A stretch of DNA of 64,000 bases from Fragum whitleyi (taxonomy: Eukaryota > Mollusca > Bivalvia > Cardiida > Cardiidae). The notes beneath the pieces were generated by a model that did not search any database, was not told the origin of the DNA, and was given only the letters and a program-made list of their open reading frames with translations. The stretch spans positions 67,467,474-67,531,473 of the forward strand of contig OX411543.1 in NCBI GenBank assembly GCA_948146395.1, read 5' to 3'. The position numbers were made by a program, and so were the translations under genes. Position 1 is the stretch's first letter, and every line of letters begins with the position of its first letter. Below are positions 34,080 through 46,471 of the stretch, one piece after another.

Positions 34080-34965
34080 ACAAGAGGACCACAATGGCCC
34101 TAAACCCCTCACCTGAATTTTATTGATCCAGTGGATCTCATCCAATCCAAATTTCTTGAACAACTTTAGAAGAACATTCTGGTAAAGTTTCTAATGGTTC
34201 AGGAGGAGATGTCATTCAAAAAATTGGGGTCAAAAAAAGCCCCGCCCTGCCCCGCCCATATTTGGGGGTCAATCCAAATTTCTTGAACAACTTACCCATA
34301 TTTCGGGATCTATCCAAATTTCTTGAACAACTTTAAAAGAGGGTCACCCGAAGGACATTCTGGTAAAGTTTCCTTGAAATCGGCCCAATGGTTCAGGAGG
34401 AGATGTCAATCAAAGGTTTCCGGGTCAAAATAAGCCCTGCCCTGCCACGCCCATATTTGAGGGTCAATCCAAATTTCTTGAACAACTTTAGAAGAGGGTC
34501 ACCCAAGGAACATTCTGGTAAAGTTTCATTGAAATCTACCCAAATGTTCAGGAGGAGATGTTGTTCAAGGAATTCGGTGTCAAAAGACCCGCCCTGCAAA
34601 CCCCCATTTGGGGGTCAATCTTAATTTCTTGAACAACTTTAGAAGAGGATTACCTAAGGAACATTCTGGTAAAGTTTCATTGAAATCAGCCCAATGGTTC
34701 AGGAGGAGATGTCATTCAAAGATTTCAGGGTCAAAATAAGCCCCGCCCTGCCAAGCCCATATTTGGGGGTCAATCCAAATTTCTTGAACAACTTTAAGAG
34801 GGTCACCCAAGAAACATTCTGGCCAAGTTTGGTCAAAATCCACCCATTGGTTTAGGAGGAGAAGATGTTTAAAGAAAAAATTTGGTACGCATGGACGCAC
34901 ACACGGATGCACGATGGACACCTTGCCATGACAATTGCTCGCTGGCCTTCGGCCAGTGGAGCTAA
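34080..34965 (+). mobile_element. chimeric element: family A start, B3-type end
   Basis: The 5' end is A-type (GAGGACCACAATGGCCCT, CCTCACCTGA) and the first units match the A copy at 3189. The 3' end is B3-type (CGCTGGCCTTCGGCCAGTGG, AGCTAA). See findings. Confidence 0.65.
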
Positions 34966-36651
34966 AAATGAAAGCAGTGTGCCCTCTGCTTTCGATTAAA
35001 GAAGATTTTAAAAGATTTTAGCTCTTTGATTCTATGTAACAAGAGGACCAAGATGGTCCTAGATCGCTCACCTGAATCTCTATGACTCCTGGGACATCAC
35101 ATTTATTAGATAGGCAGATGTCAAACAAGAGGGCCATTGGCCCTGGGTCGCTCACCTGAGAAAAAAGCTTCATTACCTTGGTATGTCCATGCAACCACAG
35201 AAAAAGAGATTTTCACTTATTCAATCAGATAACATTTGAAATAATCATTCCCCCCCTCTGCTCCTCCCCTGGACATTATTCATTTAAGCTTTTTCCATAA
35301 AAGGTCTGTGATCAGCTAATCTATGCCAGATATACAGGCTGAGTCTGAGACTTTTAAAGTTTTCTTTAATGAGTTGATCAATCCATGTCAAACTTAAAGG
35401 CTGTAGGGATTCAAAATTCTCAACAAAGCACTCCCCCTCCCCAAGATGCTCTGCACCTGGTGAATCTACAATCATGATTTTAGCTAATTCAATATATGTC
35501 CATATGCTGATCATCCATACCAATTTTCAAGTCTGTAGGACTCCTGGCTCATTAGAAGAAGTTTAAAGATTTCAAAAATGATCCAAAGTACTACCCCCTC
35601 CCCAAGACACTCAGCACCTGTTGACCCTACAGTCATGATTTTAGCTATTTTTATTAATGTCAATATATTGATCACCCATGACAATTTTCAAGTCTGTAGG
35701 GTTCCTGATCCAGGAGAAGAATAAGGTCAAAGATTTCAAAATTGATCAAAAGTACTACCCCCTGCCCCCTAATGCTCCGCATCTAATGGCCCTACATTCA
35801 TGATTCTAGCTATTTTATTTTAAATCCATATGCTTTTCATCCATGCCAATATTGAAGTCTGTAGGGCTCCTGGTTCATTAGAAGATGAAGATTAAAGTTA
35901 CAAATTTTTTACAAAAGTACTACCCCCTCCCCCCTGGTGCTCCACACCTGGTGGCCCTACAAATAAGATTTTAGCTATTTTTATTAAGGTCTATGAGCTG
36001 ATCCTCCATGCCAATTTTCAAGTCTGTAGGGCTTGTGGTTCAGAAGAAGAAGAAGGTTAAAGATTACAAAATTTTCACAAAAGTACTACCCTCTCCCCCC
36101 TGGTGCTATGCACCTGGTGAATCTACAGTCATGATTTTAGCTATTTTTATAAAGGTCTATATGCTGATCATCCATGCCAATATTCAAATCTGTAGGTCTC
36201 CTGGTTCAGAAGAAGAAAAAGGTTAAAGATTACAAAATTTTCATCAAAGTACTACCCCCTCCCCCCTGGTGCTCCGCACCCCTGGTGGCCCTACAAATAA
36301 GATTTTAGCTGTTTATATAAAGGTCTATGAGGTGATCATGCATGCAAAATTTTAAGGCTGTAGGCCTTCATGATCAGAAGAAGAAGAAGGTTAAAGATTA
36401 CAAAATTTACCCAAGGTACTACCCCCTCCCCCCTGGTGCTACGCACCTGGTGGCCCAACAGAAATGATTTTAGCTATTTTTATTAAGGTCTATGAGCTAA
36501 TCATCCATGCCAAATTTCAAGGCTGTAGGGCTGCTGGTTCAGAAGAAGAAGAATTTTAAAGATTTTCTTAAATTTGCCATAGCAACCAGAGTTTTTCACC
36601 GATTTCAATTCTTTTAGCATTTCTTAAAGGGGACCACCTAAGGAGCATTTC

Positions 36652-36683
<32 letters not shown>

Positions 36684-36814
36684 TAGGAGGAGATGTCGTT
36701 TAAAGAAATTGTTGACGGACGACGCACGACGCACGAGGCACGGACGACGCACGGACGCCGGACAAAAGGTGATCACAATAGCTCACTTGAGCACGTTGTG
36801 CTCAGGTGAGCTAA
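34966..36814 (+). mobile_element. nested family A elements
   Basis: A-like unit sequence (to 35038) is followed by an A start at 35039 (GAGGACCAAGATGGTCCT) and then a second A start at 35125 (GAGGGCCATTGGCCCTGGGT). The latter has about seven ~165-bp units (ACTACCCCCTCCCCCCTGG, GATTTTAGCTATTTTTAT), a GACGCACG tract and the end GTGCTCAGGTGAGCTAA at 36814. Confidence 0.7.
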
Positions 36815-37419
36815 AAATAGATAATTGCCAAAGATCAATACCATGGAACGTTTTCAGCGAAGAGCAAGACAGATATGCCTTTTTGCTCTTTGATTCTATG
36901 TAAAAAGGGATGCACCCGGATGGAGCCCAAAAGTGACCCCAGGGTCTTGATATGAACAAACTTGGAAGAGGTCCACTAGATGATGCTACATACTAAAATA
37001 TGAAAGCTGTCTGCCTTCTGGTTTCAGAGAAGAAGATTTTAAAAGATTTTCGCTCTTTGATTCTATGTAAAAAGGGTTGCGCCTAGGTGGAGCCCAATTA
37101 TGATCCTAGGGTCTTGATATGAACAAACTTGGTAGAGGTCCACTAGATGATGCTACATACCAAATATGAATTTTTTTAACCCTTCATGCTCATAAGAGAT
37201 AAAGGGTTGCACCCGCGCAAAGCCCAAATATGAACTAAGGGTCTTGATATGAACAAACTTGGTGGAGGCCCACTAGGTGATGCTACATACCAAATATGAA
37301 AGCTGTCTGCCTTCTGGTTTCAGAGAAGATTTTTAAAGATTTTCATATTTTCACCCTTTTTGTTAAGGGTAAAGGGAAAGTTAAGGGTGGATATCATTTA
37401 TTTGAACAACTTTGGTAGA

Positions 37420-40218
37420 CACGGGGGGTGATGTCCATAATCGGAGCCACCAGCTCCGCTTTCAAAATCATGTGTGGAACTTCCGCTCCACATGTGGCTC
37501 TGATTATGTAGATGTAAACATTTCATTTTTTTGAATGAAAAATGGGGTGGGGAGTCCGGATTTCCTAAACTATATCATATTTAGTCATTAATCATTAAAA
37601 AGTCGAATGCTATTCGACCAGTAATACATTTTGCAATGTAAACATACTCAAAAAATGTAAGAACGCTCGTTGCCTTTTGTTAAAAATGATTTCTTCTGGA
37701 AGCAGTCTTGAGCCAAGAAGTCAAAACACGTGGTTTTTACCTCCAAAATGCAATATTCTGAACAGATTTAATAACGCAGACCATTGTTTTCAGTGTACAC
37801 GAGTTTAACAAAACAACCACAATACTCTAACCCAATGTACTTTTCTACAATATGATATAGATCAAAGAAAATTGTTTGGTTCCGATTATGTGGATTGGCT
37901 CCGATTATGTACCCTGGCTCTGAAGTTGAGGAGTATCTTCTTCTTCTTCCATATACCATCTTCAATATGAAATTTCTGCTAGTTTCATGGGGCGCTTTTT
38001 TATCATCATTCCACGACGCAAGTCGTTTATATTACGTTTCACTTCTTCACGTTTACTTCTATTACATAATTTAGGATGCTAGACAGTCAGCTTTATTAAT
38101 ATTTCTTAGTACATGTACGTCAAGAGAATTGTAAGGCTATAATCCACGATTAAATTTGAAGAGATATAAAGATTTCTTCGGAGCCTGTCAATGTTTTTTC
38201 ATGCCTATCATACTTCGTACGCTAAGCGTTCCTGTTTTAACAACGTCACTACTGTCACTCTTTCAACGTCGATAATTACAGTGAGTGGTGTCAAAAAAAA
38301 AAAAAAAGATGTTGCGAAATTCGCGTTCATTTGATAAATATTTCAAGAAATCCGATTAATATATATTACTAAAAAAGGACTCAATGATTCTTAAAACTCC
38401 CATTTAGTTTGATTTTTAGCACACCTGAGCATGAAGTGATCATGGTGGGCTATTGTGATCAAGCTGTGTCCGGCGTCCATCGTCTGTCTTCCGTCACCAA
38501 TTTGTGTGCACGTTAGATGCCACAGTTTTTGACCCAATGTCTTGAACTTGGTGATAATGTTTGTCTCCATCACATCTCGGTCCAGTTCGAGGTTTGGTCA
38601 AGTGTGGTCAAAAATGGGATCGAGGGGTCAAATTTTAGCAAAAGTTTTGTGTGCACTTTTGGCCCAAATTTCTTTAAACGTCATAAGAATGTTTGTCTCT
38701 ATCAAATCTCGGACAAGTTCGACATTGGGTCAAGTGGGGTCAAAATTGAGGTCAATGGGTCATATCATAGAAAACCATCTGTTCACTTTGAAGGCCACAT
38801 TTTTGGCCAAAATGTCATGAAACTTGGTCAGAATGTTGGTCTCCATCAAATCTTGGTCAAGTTCTAAACTAGGTCAAGTTAGGTCAAAAAATGAGATTAA
38901 GGGGTCATATCTAAGAATAGCCTTCTGTTCACTCTAGAGGCCACTATTTTCGTCCTTATATCCTGAAACTTTGTCAGAATGTTTTTCTGTATCAAATCTC
39001 GGTCAAGTTTGAAATTGGGTCAATCGGGGTCAAAAATGAGGCCATATCTTAGAAAAGCCTTCTGTTCACTTTAGAAGCCACATTTTTGACCCAAATGTCC
39101 TGACACTTGGTCAGAATGTCGGTCCCAATCAAATCTAATCTTGGTCAAGTTCTAAACTGGGTCAAGTGAAGTCAAAAATCAGGTTAATGGGTCAAATCTT
39201 GGAAAATCGGTCGATTTCGGGGCAGAATTATTTTTCCATTCAAAGGTGAAGCGTTATTTTTGTTGTTCATTATACATAGATCAAAATATTTGACCATTAT
39301 GATTTATAAGATCAATTTACCTTCGTGATGTCCCGGACATGATGTAGTTTTTAGGAAAGTGATTATGAGTTACGGTCCCTAAAGGCTAGGCAATCCACGA
39401 CTTCGGAGCTTTGGTACATAATTAAAGACAAATAATTTTATTTAAACTATCTAAAATTTCAGTAGAGAACAATTTTCTAGAATATTGTGATTGTTTTCTT
39501 GAATTTGTGCACACTGAAAGCAATGGTCTACATCAGACAAATTGTTCAAAATATTGCATTTTGGAGGTAATAAAAGTAAACGAGAAAGGTGATAAGCAAA
39601 AATAGACAATTGCGCCGAGTAAACTCGAGGAAACAGTGCCCCATGGAAATAACAGAAACTTCATATTGAAGGCTGTGAGGGCATATGGAAGAAGATGAAG
39701 ACACTACACAACTTCAGAGCCAGGATACATATTCAGAGCCAATCCACATAATCGGAACCAAACAATTTTCTTTGATCTATGTCATATTGTAGAAAGGTAC
39801 ATTGGGTTAGAGTATTGTGGTTGTTTTGTTAAACTCGTGTACACTGAAAACAATGGTCTGCGTTATTAAATCTGTTCAGAATATTGCATTTTGGAGGTAA
39901 AAACCACGTATTCTGACATTCCTGGCTCAAGTCTGCTTTCAGAAGAAATCATTTTTAACAAAAACCGATGTGTGTTCTTCCATTTTTTGAGTACCTTTAC
40001 GTTGCAAAATGTATAACTGGTCGAATAGCATTCGACTTTTTAAAGATTAATGAATAAAATATGATATAAATGAGAAAATCCCGACTCCCTACCCCATTTT
40101 TCATTCAAAAAATGAAATGTTTACATCTACATAATCAGAGCCACACGTGGAGCGGAAGTTCCACACATGATTTTGAAAGCGGAGCCGGTGGCTCGGATTA
40201 TGGACATCACCCACCGTG
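37420..40218. mobile_element. CAC-ended transposon with ~580-bp inverted arms and 5-bp duplication
   Basis: The element starts CACGGGGGGTGATGTCCATA and ends with the near-perfect mirror image (CACGGTGGGTGATGTCCATA on the minus strand). It is flanked by GTAGA at 37415-37419 and 40219-40223. The host repeat without insertion is seen at 5870-5900 (AACTTTGGTAGAGCTTGACC). The arms 37420-~38000 and ~39625-40218 are collinear inverted copies, and a third, direct copy of part of the arm lies at 39467-39575. Motifs of the type GGYTCYGATTATGT recur several times in each arm. A CAC start with 5-bp duplication is the Transib/RAG pattern, but the ends are CACGG rather than CACWATG, so the superfamily is open. 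No transposase was seen. The centre is filled by a minus-strand rolling-circle element. Confidence 0.82.
38410..39200 (-). mobile_element. rolling-circle element, family A-like, minus strand
   Basis: On the minus strand the 3' end reads CTTCATGCTCAGGTGTGCTA with AAAA, preceded by a short GACGG-like tract. The body is about five direct units of ~145 bp (repeated GGTCAAGTTC, GGTCAGAATG). It is one of the few copies in this orientation and is nested in the CAC-ended transposon. Confidence 0.6.
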
Positions 40219-40361
40219 GTAGAGCTTGACCCAAGGAACAAGCTGGTTTAGGAGGAGAAGATGTTTTAAGAAATTGTGGACGACGCAAGACTGACGACGG
40301 ACGACGGACATTGTACGATCCCAATAGCTCACCTTGAGCACTTCGTGCTCAGTTGAGCTAA

Positions 40362-40905
40362 AAAGTTAAAGTAAAAGAGAAATGCCCCCAGACCAGATAT
40401 ATACTATTTGATAGTCTGGATATTGTCAATAAAAACAGAGATATCACCAAGGTTAAAGTTTGTTATGCCAAGGTGACATACCTCAGGTTTTCTCTGAAAA
40501 CAGCCGAACTAATATATAAAACAAGGGGTCCAAAGGGGCCTGTATTCTCTCCACTTGCTTTCAAATATTTATCACTGAGAAAATCAGTCAGATATGGAAG
40601 TTTACAAGAAAATTTGGGAAGAGGCCAAAAGCTGGACAGAAAGTGTGGGCTAGAATTTAATGGAAAGCCACTTTCCAAAATATATATATGTGATCCGTCA
40701 CACAAAAAAGGGACCATCTGGGAAGTGCATTAGAAGTCGACCCTCATCAGACTGTGTGGAATGTGCAGACTGAAAATGGTTGAAACCTTTTGCACTTTAC
40801 TTATTTTCTGAATCTATTTTAATAAATCTACCTTCAGGTGAAGGAAGTTTTGAAATGCAGCCTGTTCTTGAACCAATCTCTATTTCAAATATTTATTTTA
40901 ACTAA
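40362..40905. other. B3-like start and unassigned sequence
   Basis: ACAAGGGGTCCAAAGGGGCC with TCTCCACTTGCTTTC at about 40522 is a decayed B3 5' end. No 3' end is seen. Confidence 0.45.
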
Positions 40906-41463
40906 AGCCTCGTTTACATTTGGCCTACGGAGCCCGTACAGTGCCCGTATCTCGCCGTAAGCACAAAATAGTGCGGTGCCCGTGCGGTGTCATATGGTGC
41001 CCGTGCGATTATCGCACGGTCTTACGGGCACCGCAGACACACGCGATCTCGTTTAGAAAAATGTTATACACATCTTTAAATATCGCAAGCCCGTAGCCTT
41101 GTGCGGACGACGCACGGTCGCCGCACGGACATCCCACGGAAATCGTACGAAATCTTCACCTCAAACATCCAAAATAAAACCTGTAGAATAGTGCGATGAC
41201 CGCACGACATCCTCTCGATATCTGTACGGAACTTGTACGATTTCCGCACATGAATCTCACGATTACCTTGCGATATCGCACGGGACCCACACGGTCTCAT
41301 TAAGGTATGTTGCCCCTCAAATATTTTCAAAATTGCACGGTCACCGTGCCGCATTGTGAACACATACGCCAAAGACCGTAGCTGTCTGCGATGTCCAAAA
41401 AATCGTAAGAAAAATCGCAGGCTACAATATCGTACGGCGACCGTGGCAAATGTAAACTAGGCT
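40906..41463. mobile_element. PIF/Harbinger-like CpG-rich MITE
   Basis: The ends AGCCTCGTTTACATTTGGC and (minus strand) AGCCTAGTTTACATTTGCC are flanked by TAA on both sides (40903-40905, 41464-41466). The TAA target and 558-bp size fit a PIF/Harbinger MITE. The interior is packed with CGCACGG/CCGTGCG-type words on both strands, far more CpG than the surroundings. Confidence 0.72.
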
Positions 41464-41609
41464 TAAGTGCCCAGATGGTCCCTTTAGTTTTTGAGTGATG
41501 ACTCACATAAAAGTATTGATTCTAAATAGCAAAAGTTTGTTTTTATTAGATATATATGTTTTGATGTTTTTTACAATGAAACAATACTATATATAGCATA
41601 GGAAAAAGA

Positions 41610-41710
41610 TTTGTTTGTTTTCAACGATCTTCAAGCTAGATTGTGGCGACTGGAGCACCTACAAGGGATTTCTGGTATTTCTCTCACCAGTAATACCTCT
41701 GTTGGCTCTT
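41610..41710 (-). mobile_element. old SINE fragment
   Basis: The plus strand carries TTTTCAACGATCTTCAAG, GGCGACTGGAGCACCTA and GGTATTTCTCTCACCAGTA, matching the SINE body. The remainder to about 41830 is weakly similar. Confidence 0.5.
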
Positions 41711-42060
41711 TATTATACATTTGGCTCCTCCTTTCTCATAACATTCTATTTAAACAAGAACTGAGAATGGTTATCTCTGTTTTATGATAAGGTAATAAAT
41801 CATTAGACCTAAGGTAGAAGTAGGGTTCAAACACAGCTTGGGTAAGTTTCCCTCAATATTTGGTAAAAGTCATGCAGATTTTGACACTTTTTTATCCTCA
41901 GATGTTTGTACCACTTCATTTCAGCCAATGATTATTTTGACCTTTGGTAGGTTAAGCAAACAACTGCTCAGTGAAATCTAGGTGAACAAGCAAATTGACA
42001 GAAAGTCATGGTCTGATGCACAAGCTTCATATTACTTAAAATACCATAAAACCGAAATAC
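41711..42060. other. unassigned low-repeat sequence
   Basis: No frame, splice pair or repeat end is supported here. Confidence 0.35.
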
Positions 42061-42405
42061 CAGGGCTCGTGCTAGTGTTTGAAATTAGGGAGTAATTGAC
42101 CCCTTACCCATTACCCATTGGGGGTCGTAACAGATTCTAAAGGGGTCAAAAGAGCAGAAAGAGCAAATTATCAGTCGAATTTTGTAGGTTTACGAGTCAA
42201 TTGGCCTTTTCTTGTAAAGATAGGAAGCATTGTCTTGTAAAACTTTAAATAGTCTATAGGATGCATCAAAAAGTTTTGACTCTAGGAAAGATCTCTCAAG
42301 GGGGTCACGATGACCCCCTTGTGAGAAATTTCTAAGGGTCAAAATAAGATATTATCAGATTTTTGAGGGTCAAAACCCTGGTTTAAGGATCAAACAGGAG
42401 CCCTG
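42061..42405. mobile_element. hAT-like MITE copy 1
   Basis: It starts CAGGGCTCGTG and ends GAGCCCTG. The flanks are AATAC on both sides, a 5-bp duplication. The interior carries AAGGGGGTCA...TGACCCCCTT and AAAACCCTGGTTTAAGG, shared with the copy at 43840. Confidence 0.75.
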
Positions 42406-43839
42406 AATACTGTAGTAAGATGATTTTGACTCAAAACAAACAAATTTTTCTCTATTAGACACCTTTTATTTTTTAACACCAGTCTAATTGCCATCAAAAT
42501 TTTAACAGTTATGACAAGTCAAACATTATTTCATCATCATAAATTAAATCATTCAATTTGTTACTTTCTGCAGCTAATAAATTGCATTAATTTTTTCCCT
42601 GCAGCTAGTGCTAACAAGAACAAGTGCTAAAGGGAGGGATAATTGTCTTCTGACAAAGCCACAGATGCAACATTAACATTTGTAAAGGCAACTTGATTCT
42701 ATGGGACATATTTCAAAATCAGCCCAGAGTTCAGAATGCAAAAATTTTGGTTAACATTTAATTAGGTGGTTGTAGTCAACCCTCATTTTTGCATTTGACA
42801 TTGTGCTGTGAACTTAACCTCAGAGCTATCTGAAAATTTCTTTCAAATAGCACAATAGCTCATGATGGTGAATAATTGTGCCAAGTAATTTTGAAATCCA
42901 TCCTTAATTGATAGAGTATTGCCCGAACAAATTCTGGCAGACTGGCGGATGAACACTCATTACATACATACACAGATTTTTAAGATAAAAACTATGTCTT
43001 GCTCACCACAAAAATGGTACCCTGCTTTGTATGTTACCGGTATCACACATGCCAAGGGGTAAGCAGTGCTCAAATGGTTCATGAAGGTTTTCATTTTGAA
43101 TGCAGAGCTAGATAACTGTCATGTATTTTGTCAGAACTCAATTTATTATTACTCTTCATAATCAAACAGATATATGAATTTTTATGTGACACTTCAACCA
43201 AGAAAATCAAAGGCCTGAAAGGCCTGAATTGAAAACAGGACTGAATGTTAACAATTGGAATGAAAATAGTGGCGTGTTGGGAAGATCTCTTGAGTGGGAA
43301 TCAAAAATTTAAAACAATCATTGATGGTTACATATGGAAACTGCACATCCATTACAAATGAATATGCTATACTTTGAAGACTCATTACTTCCAGATAAAC
43401 CTATCCCTCCAGCCGATTCAAGCTTAACAAGAGGGTAACTGCCTTCATAATCGCTATTCATCCTCCCAGTGAAAGTTTTCAGTATCCTAAATTTAATTTA
43501 ACCAACAGATGTATGGTGGCAATTCCTGAATTCTAAAAACTCATATGAATTATTGCAACCATGTTTTATAAAATAGATTATCCCCAGCAATCAAAGTATG
43601 ATCCAAATCTGATTTTTCCAGGCAAACTCATTAAGTGAATGTGTAAAAATCTTTAATAAAAATGTCAATCCACATGACACACATTGCTTACACCTTGATG
43701 AAGAGCTGAACATTTCATTGCCATGGTGAATATTGCCCTGAATTGGAAATTTGTTCAAATTTCTTTTACAATTATTATCTGGTCCAGGATTTGACTAATT
43801 ATCTCCAAATAGAAGAAGCAATGAAAGTAATACCAATAT
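42406..43839. other. unassigned low-repeat sequence
   Basis: AT-rich, many stops in all frames, no element ends. It is likely intron of the OTUD7-like gene. Confidence 0.35.
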
Positions 43840-44139
43840 CAGGGCTTCGTCTGGGGGTCAAATTTGAATATAAAGGGGTCAAAATGACAGAAAAAGCAAA
43901 TCATAAGTAGAATTTTGCATATTTAAGAGTCACTTTAGCTGTTTCTTGTAATGATATGAAGAAAGTAGAACTTTGTGAAAATCTTAGGTATAAAACAATG
44001 ATTTGACCCTTAGTCCTTAGTAATTCCTCTCAAGGGGGTCAAAATGACCCCCTTGGTATAAATTTCTAGGGGTCAAATTAAGACATTTTCAGATTTTTGG
44101 GAGTCAAAACCCTGGTTTAAGGGTCCAACACGAGCCCTG
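43840..44139. mobile_element. hAT-like MITE copy 2
   Basis: The CAGGGCTTCGT and CGAGCCCTG ends are flanked by AATAT on both sides. It is collinear with 42061-42405 in its right two thirds (GGGGTCAAAATGACCCCCTT, AAACCCTGGTTTAAGGGTCC). Confidence 0.75.
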
Positions 44140-44649
44140 AATATTCTTATATTTTTACTAGTCAAAGCCAATTCCAAGAAGAAGTATTTCCCCGTACAAT
44201 AGCTGTAGTTTTTTTATGAATACCACGTAAATTTCTTCCAGGAGTGAAACATTCTATTTCTAATTCTCCATTGAGATATTTCGATCTCCATTTCAGGTTG
44301 TTCTTGTTGCATATGGTCTTACTTAGTAGAAAATTATTTTAACTACAAAATAATATATAAACCTGTTAAGACAACCAAAGACTGCTTTTCTAGATCAAGA
44401 TTCGGATTGAACTATCCAGTGAACTATCAATTTTGACAAAACTGTCAAAATGACAGATCGTTAAATGAACTCCCGAGCTACAGCATTTATCACCTTGAGT
44501 AGAATTCTTTCAAAGTCCACTCCAGAATGTAACAAATAAATCCATTCTGGACAGTTCCCAAAACAGTTTGTGCTATTGTCGAAATTAAAATTGTCGAAAA
44601 CAAAAGCGGAAACTCAAAACCGGGATCGCGCCTGCGTGATACTACTGTA

Positions 44650-44827
44650 CAGGCCATTCGGAACACGACTCGGTCAATCTCACGCATTCGTCACAACTCG
44701 GCCGATTCCGTAACCTACATTTAGATAGATCGGAGATTTCGGAGATCGCCCGATGATTGCCGAGTGATTATCACAATCACGATCTGTTGTAGTTTACGGA
44801 AATGGCCGAGTGATGTTCCGAATGCTG
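44650..44827. mobile_element. CpG-rich TA-flanked MITE
   Basis: Inverted ends CAGGCCATTCGGAACA and (minus strand) CAGCATTCGGAACA lie between TA dinucleotides. The repeat extends about 30 bp with mismatches (ACTCGG motifs). It is 178 bp long and CpG-dense throughout. TA and CAG suggest Tc1/mariner type. Confidence 0.65.
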
Positions 44828-46471
44828 TACAATGTGGAAAGACAAAACAAGCCTGATAATAAAGTAAATTGAAAAGCCATCGAAATGATTTCTCCGTAAA
44901 TCCAAGTAAAAATGCAAACCTAGGAAATTCCGAGGGTTTACGGGTTTATTCAAACAGCCTTGTGCTATTTTAGTATTTATCCATTTACACTACGACAGGT
45001 CCGGTAGACGGATAAATAAAGCAACCCTAAGGACACACAAACGCACAATTTCACGAAAACTAGTGAGTCTAACATAGGGAACTGAACATAGCTTGCCAAT
45101 GCATAAAAACAGTTGTAGGATGCAATTGAATATTTGGAGCAAATGCAAAAGATTGCAGCCAACAAACGCCCTAAAACAGCACCACTTACAAATGCAAAAT
45201 ACGTTTCTGCAGGCAACTTCTGCATAGATCACGTGTTCACTCCCCTGAGGTCCCGGCCAGAATTTAGGTTAGCACCAAAATACTACACTATTATTTTTGC
45301 CGCATTTATTTTTATGAATGGGTCTACTTTTTTTAGCGTAATGACACATGTAGGTTTGTTATCAAAATCCGATGGCGATGATCCCTATATTGAAAGACAG
45401 GCAAGCCTGTTTTCAATAAAAACATTCATATGGGCAGTAAGAACTGTTTTATTCCGAGTCATCAATTTGAAAATAATTTTATGCATCAGAGGTTTATCAC
45501 TGTTAGCTACTATTATAGAAGTTAGAACAGCCTAAATATCAAAAAACCTCATAAAAGTGAAAAGTTTAAACTTAATTAATGCAGATTGACTTTTATCATA
45601 TGATCCTATTTGGTATGACAGTAATAAATCTTTAATCAAACTTTAATCAGCAAAAAAATGCTTATCCTCCTTGTCAAAATTTAGGATCTAAAACAGTCTT
45701 GCAATAACCTTTTGACAACAACTCCATACACTTTCATTATATGCACTCATTGAATCATTGTTTGAAGGTGATCACTATATGATGAAGAGTTTATATATTT
45801 TGAAAAAAAAGGAAAGTCAACAGTTTGTGAAATTAACTTAAATTGTAAAAGTTAATCTTAACCCTTATCCTGCTGAAATGAATTTTAATTCCAACAGAAT
45901 GCCCTTTCTATGGGTATAAAAACAGTCTGGTTCAAATTTAGCCACAATTACTGAGCAGACAGCAGGCAGTTTTGGCTTAGATCAGACTGATTTAAGTCTA
46001 CTCTACCTGCCAAAGCTTTGTGTACTTAAGGAATATGCTGTGAACAGCAAAAGAAGGTTTAATCAGACACTGTATGCATGAATTGTCTACCAGGATGGTG
46101 CAAAATAATTTTTAATCACTTGTCAGGAAGTGTCATCCCGTTAGCTTGTTAATGTCTGTTTTCTAATAAGTCATAAATATCTGGTATATTACATCACTGT
46201 ACATGTTGAACTGTTTTCTGCTGCCAGCACCAGTCTGTGAATCTGTAAAAGAGAGTTGTAGTAAATAGAATGAGGTACATACATGTGAAATTAGTGATCT
46301 ATAGAATAGAAAACGAAGGTAGAAAATAGAATTACTTTTAAAAACTTATTCCTCATCTTCCCTTTATGTTTAAATAGATGAAATACTAAAATAAGGAGAA
46401 AAAACATGAATTAGGTTAATGTGAAATTGTGAGGTGATGGGTAAAGCTAATAATAATATCAGTATGTAATC
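44828..46471. other. unassigned low-repeat sequence
   Basis: One plus-strand frame of 131 codons from ATG 45143 is open but unrecognised (see rejected items). No other feature is seen. Confidence 0.3.

Larger units (their letters stand above)
36815..40361 (+). mobile_element. family A-like element hosting the CAC-ended transposon
   Basis: Units of ~185 bp, as at 5250-6072, run to 37414. The sequence resumes at 40219 and ends with a GACGAC tract and CACTTCGTGCTCAGTTGAGC, TAA. Confidence 0.68.

Noticed and set aside
44581..44880. CpG-island promoter
   Set aside because: The CpG-rich block has inverted ends and TA flanks and is better explained as a MITE.
45143..45535. 131-codon plus-strand open frame from ATG 45143
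   Set aside because: It has no recognisable domain and no supporting splice or regulatory context. A frame this long is expected occasionally by chance in 64 kb, so it was kept out of the gene list.
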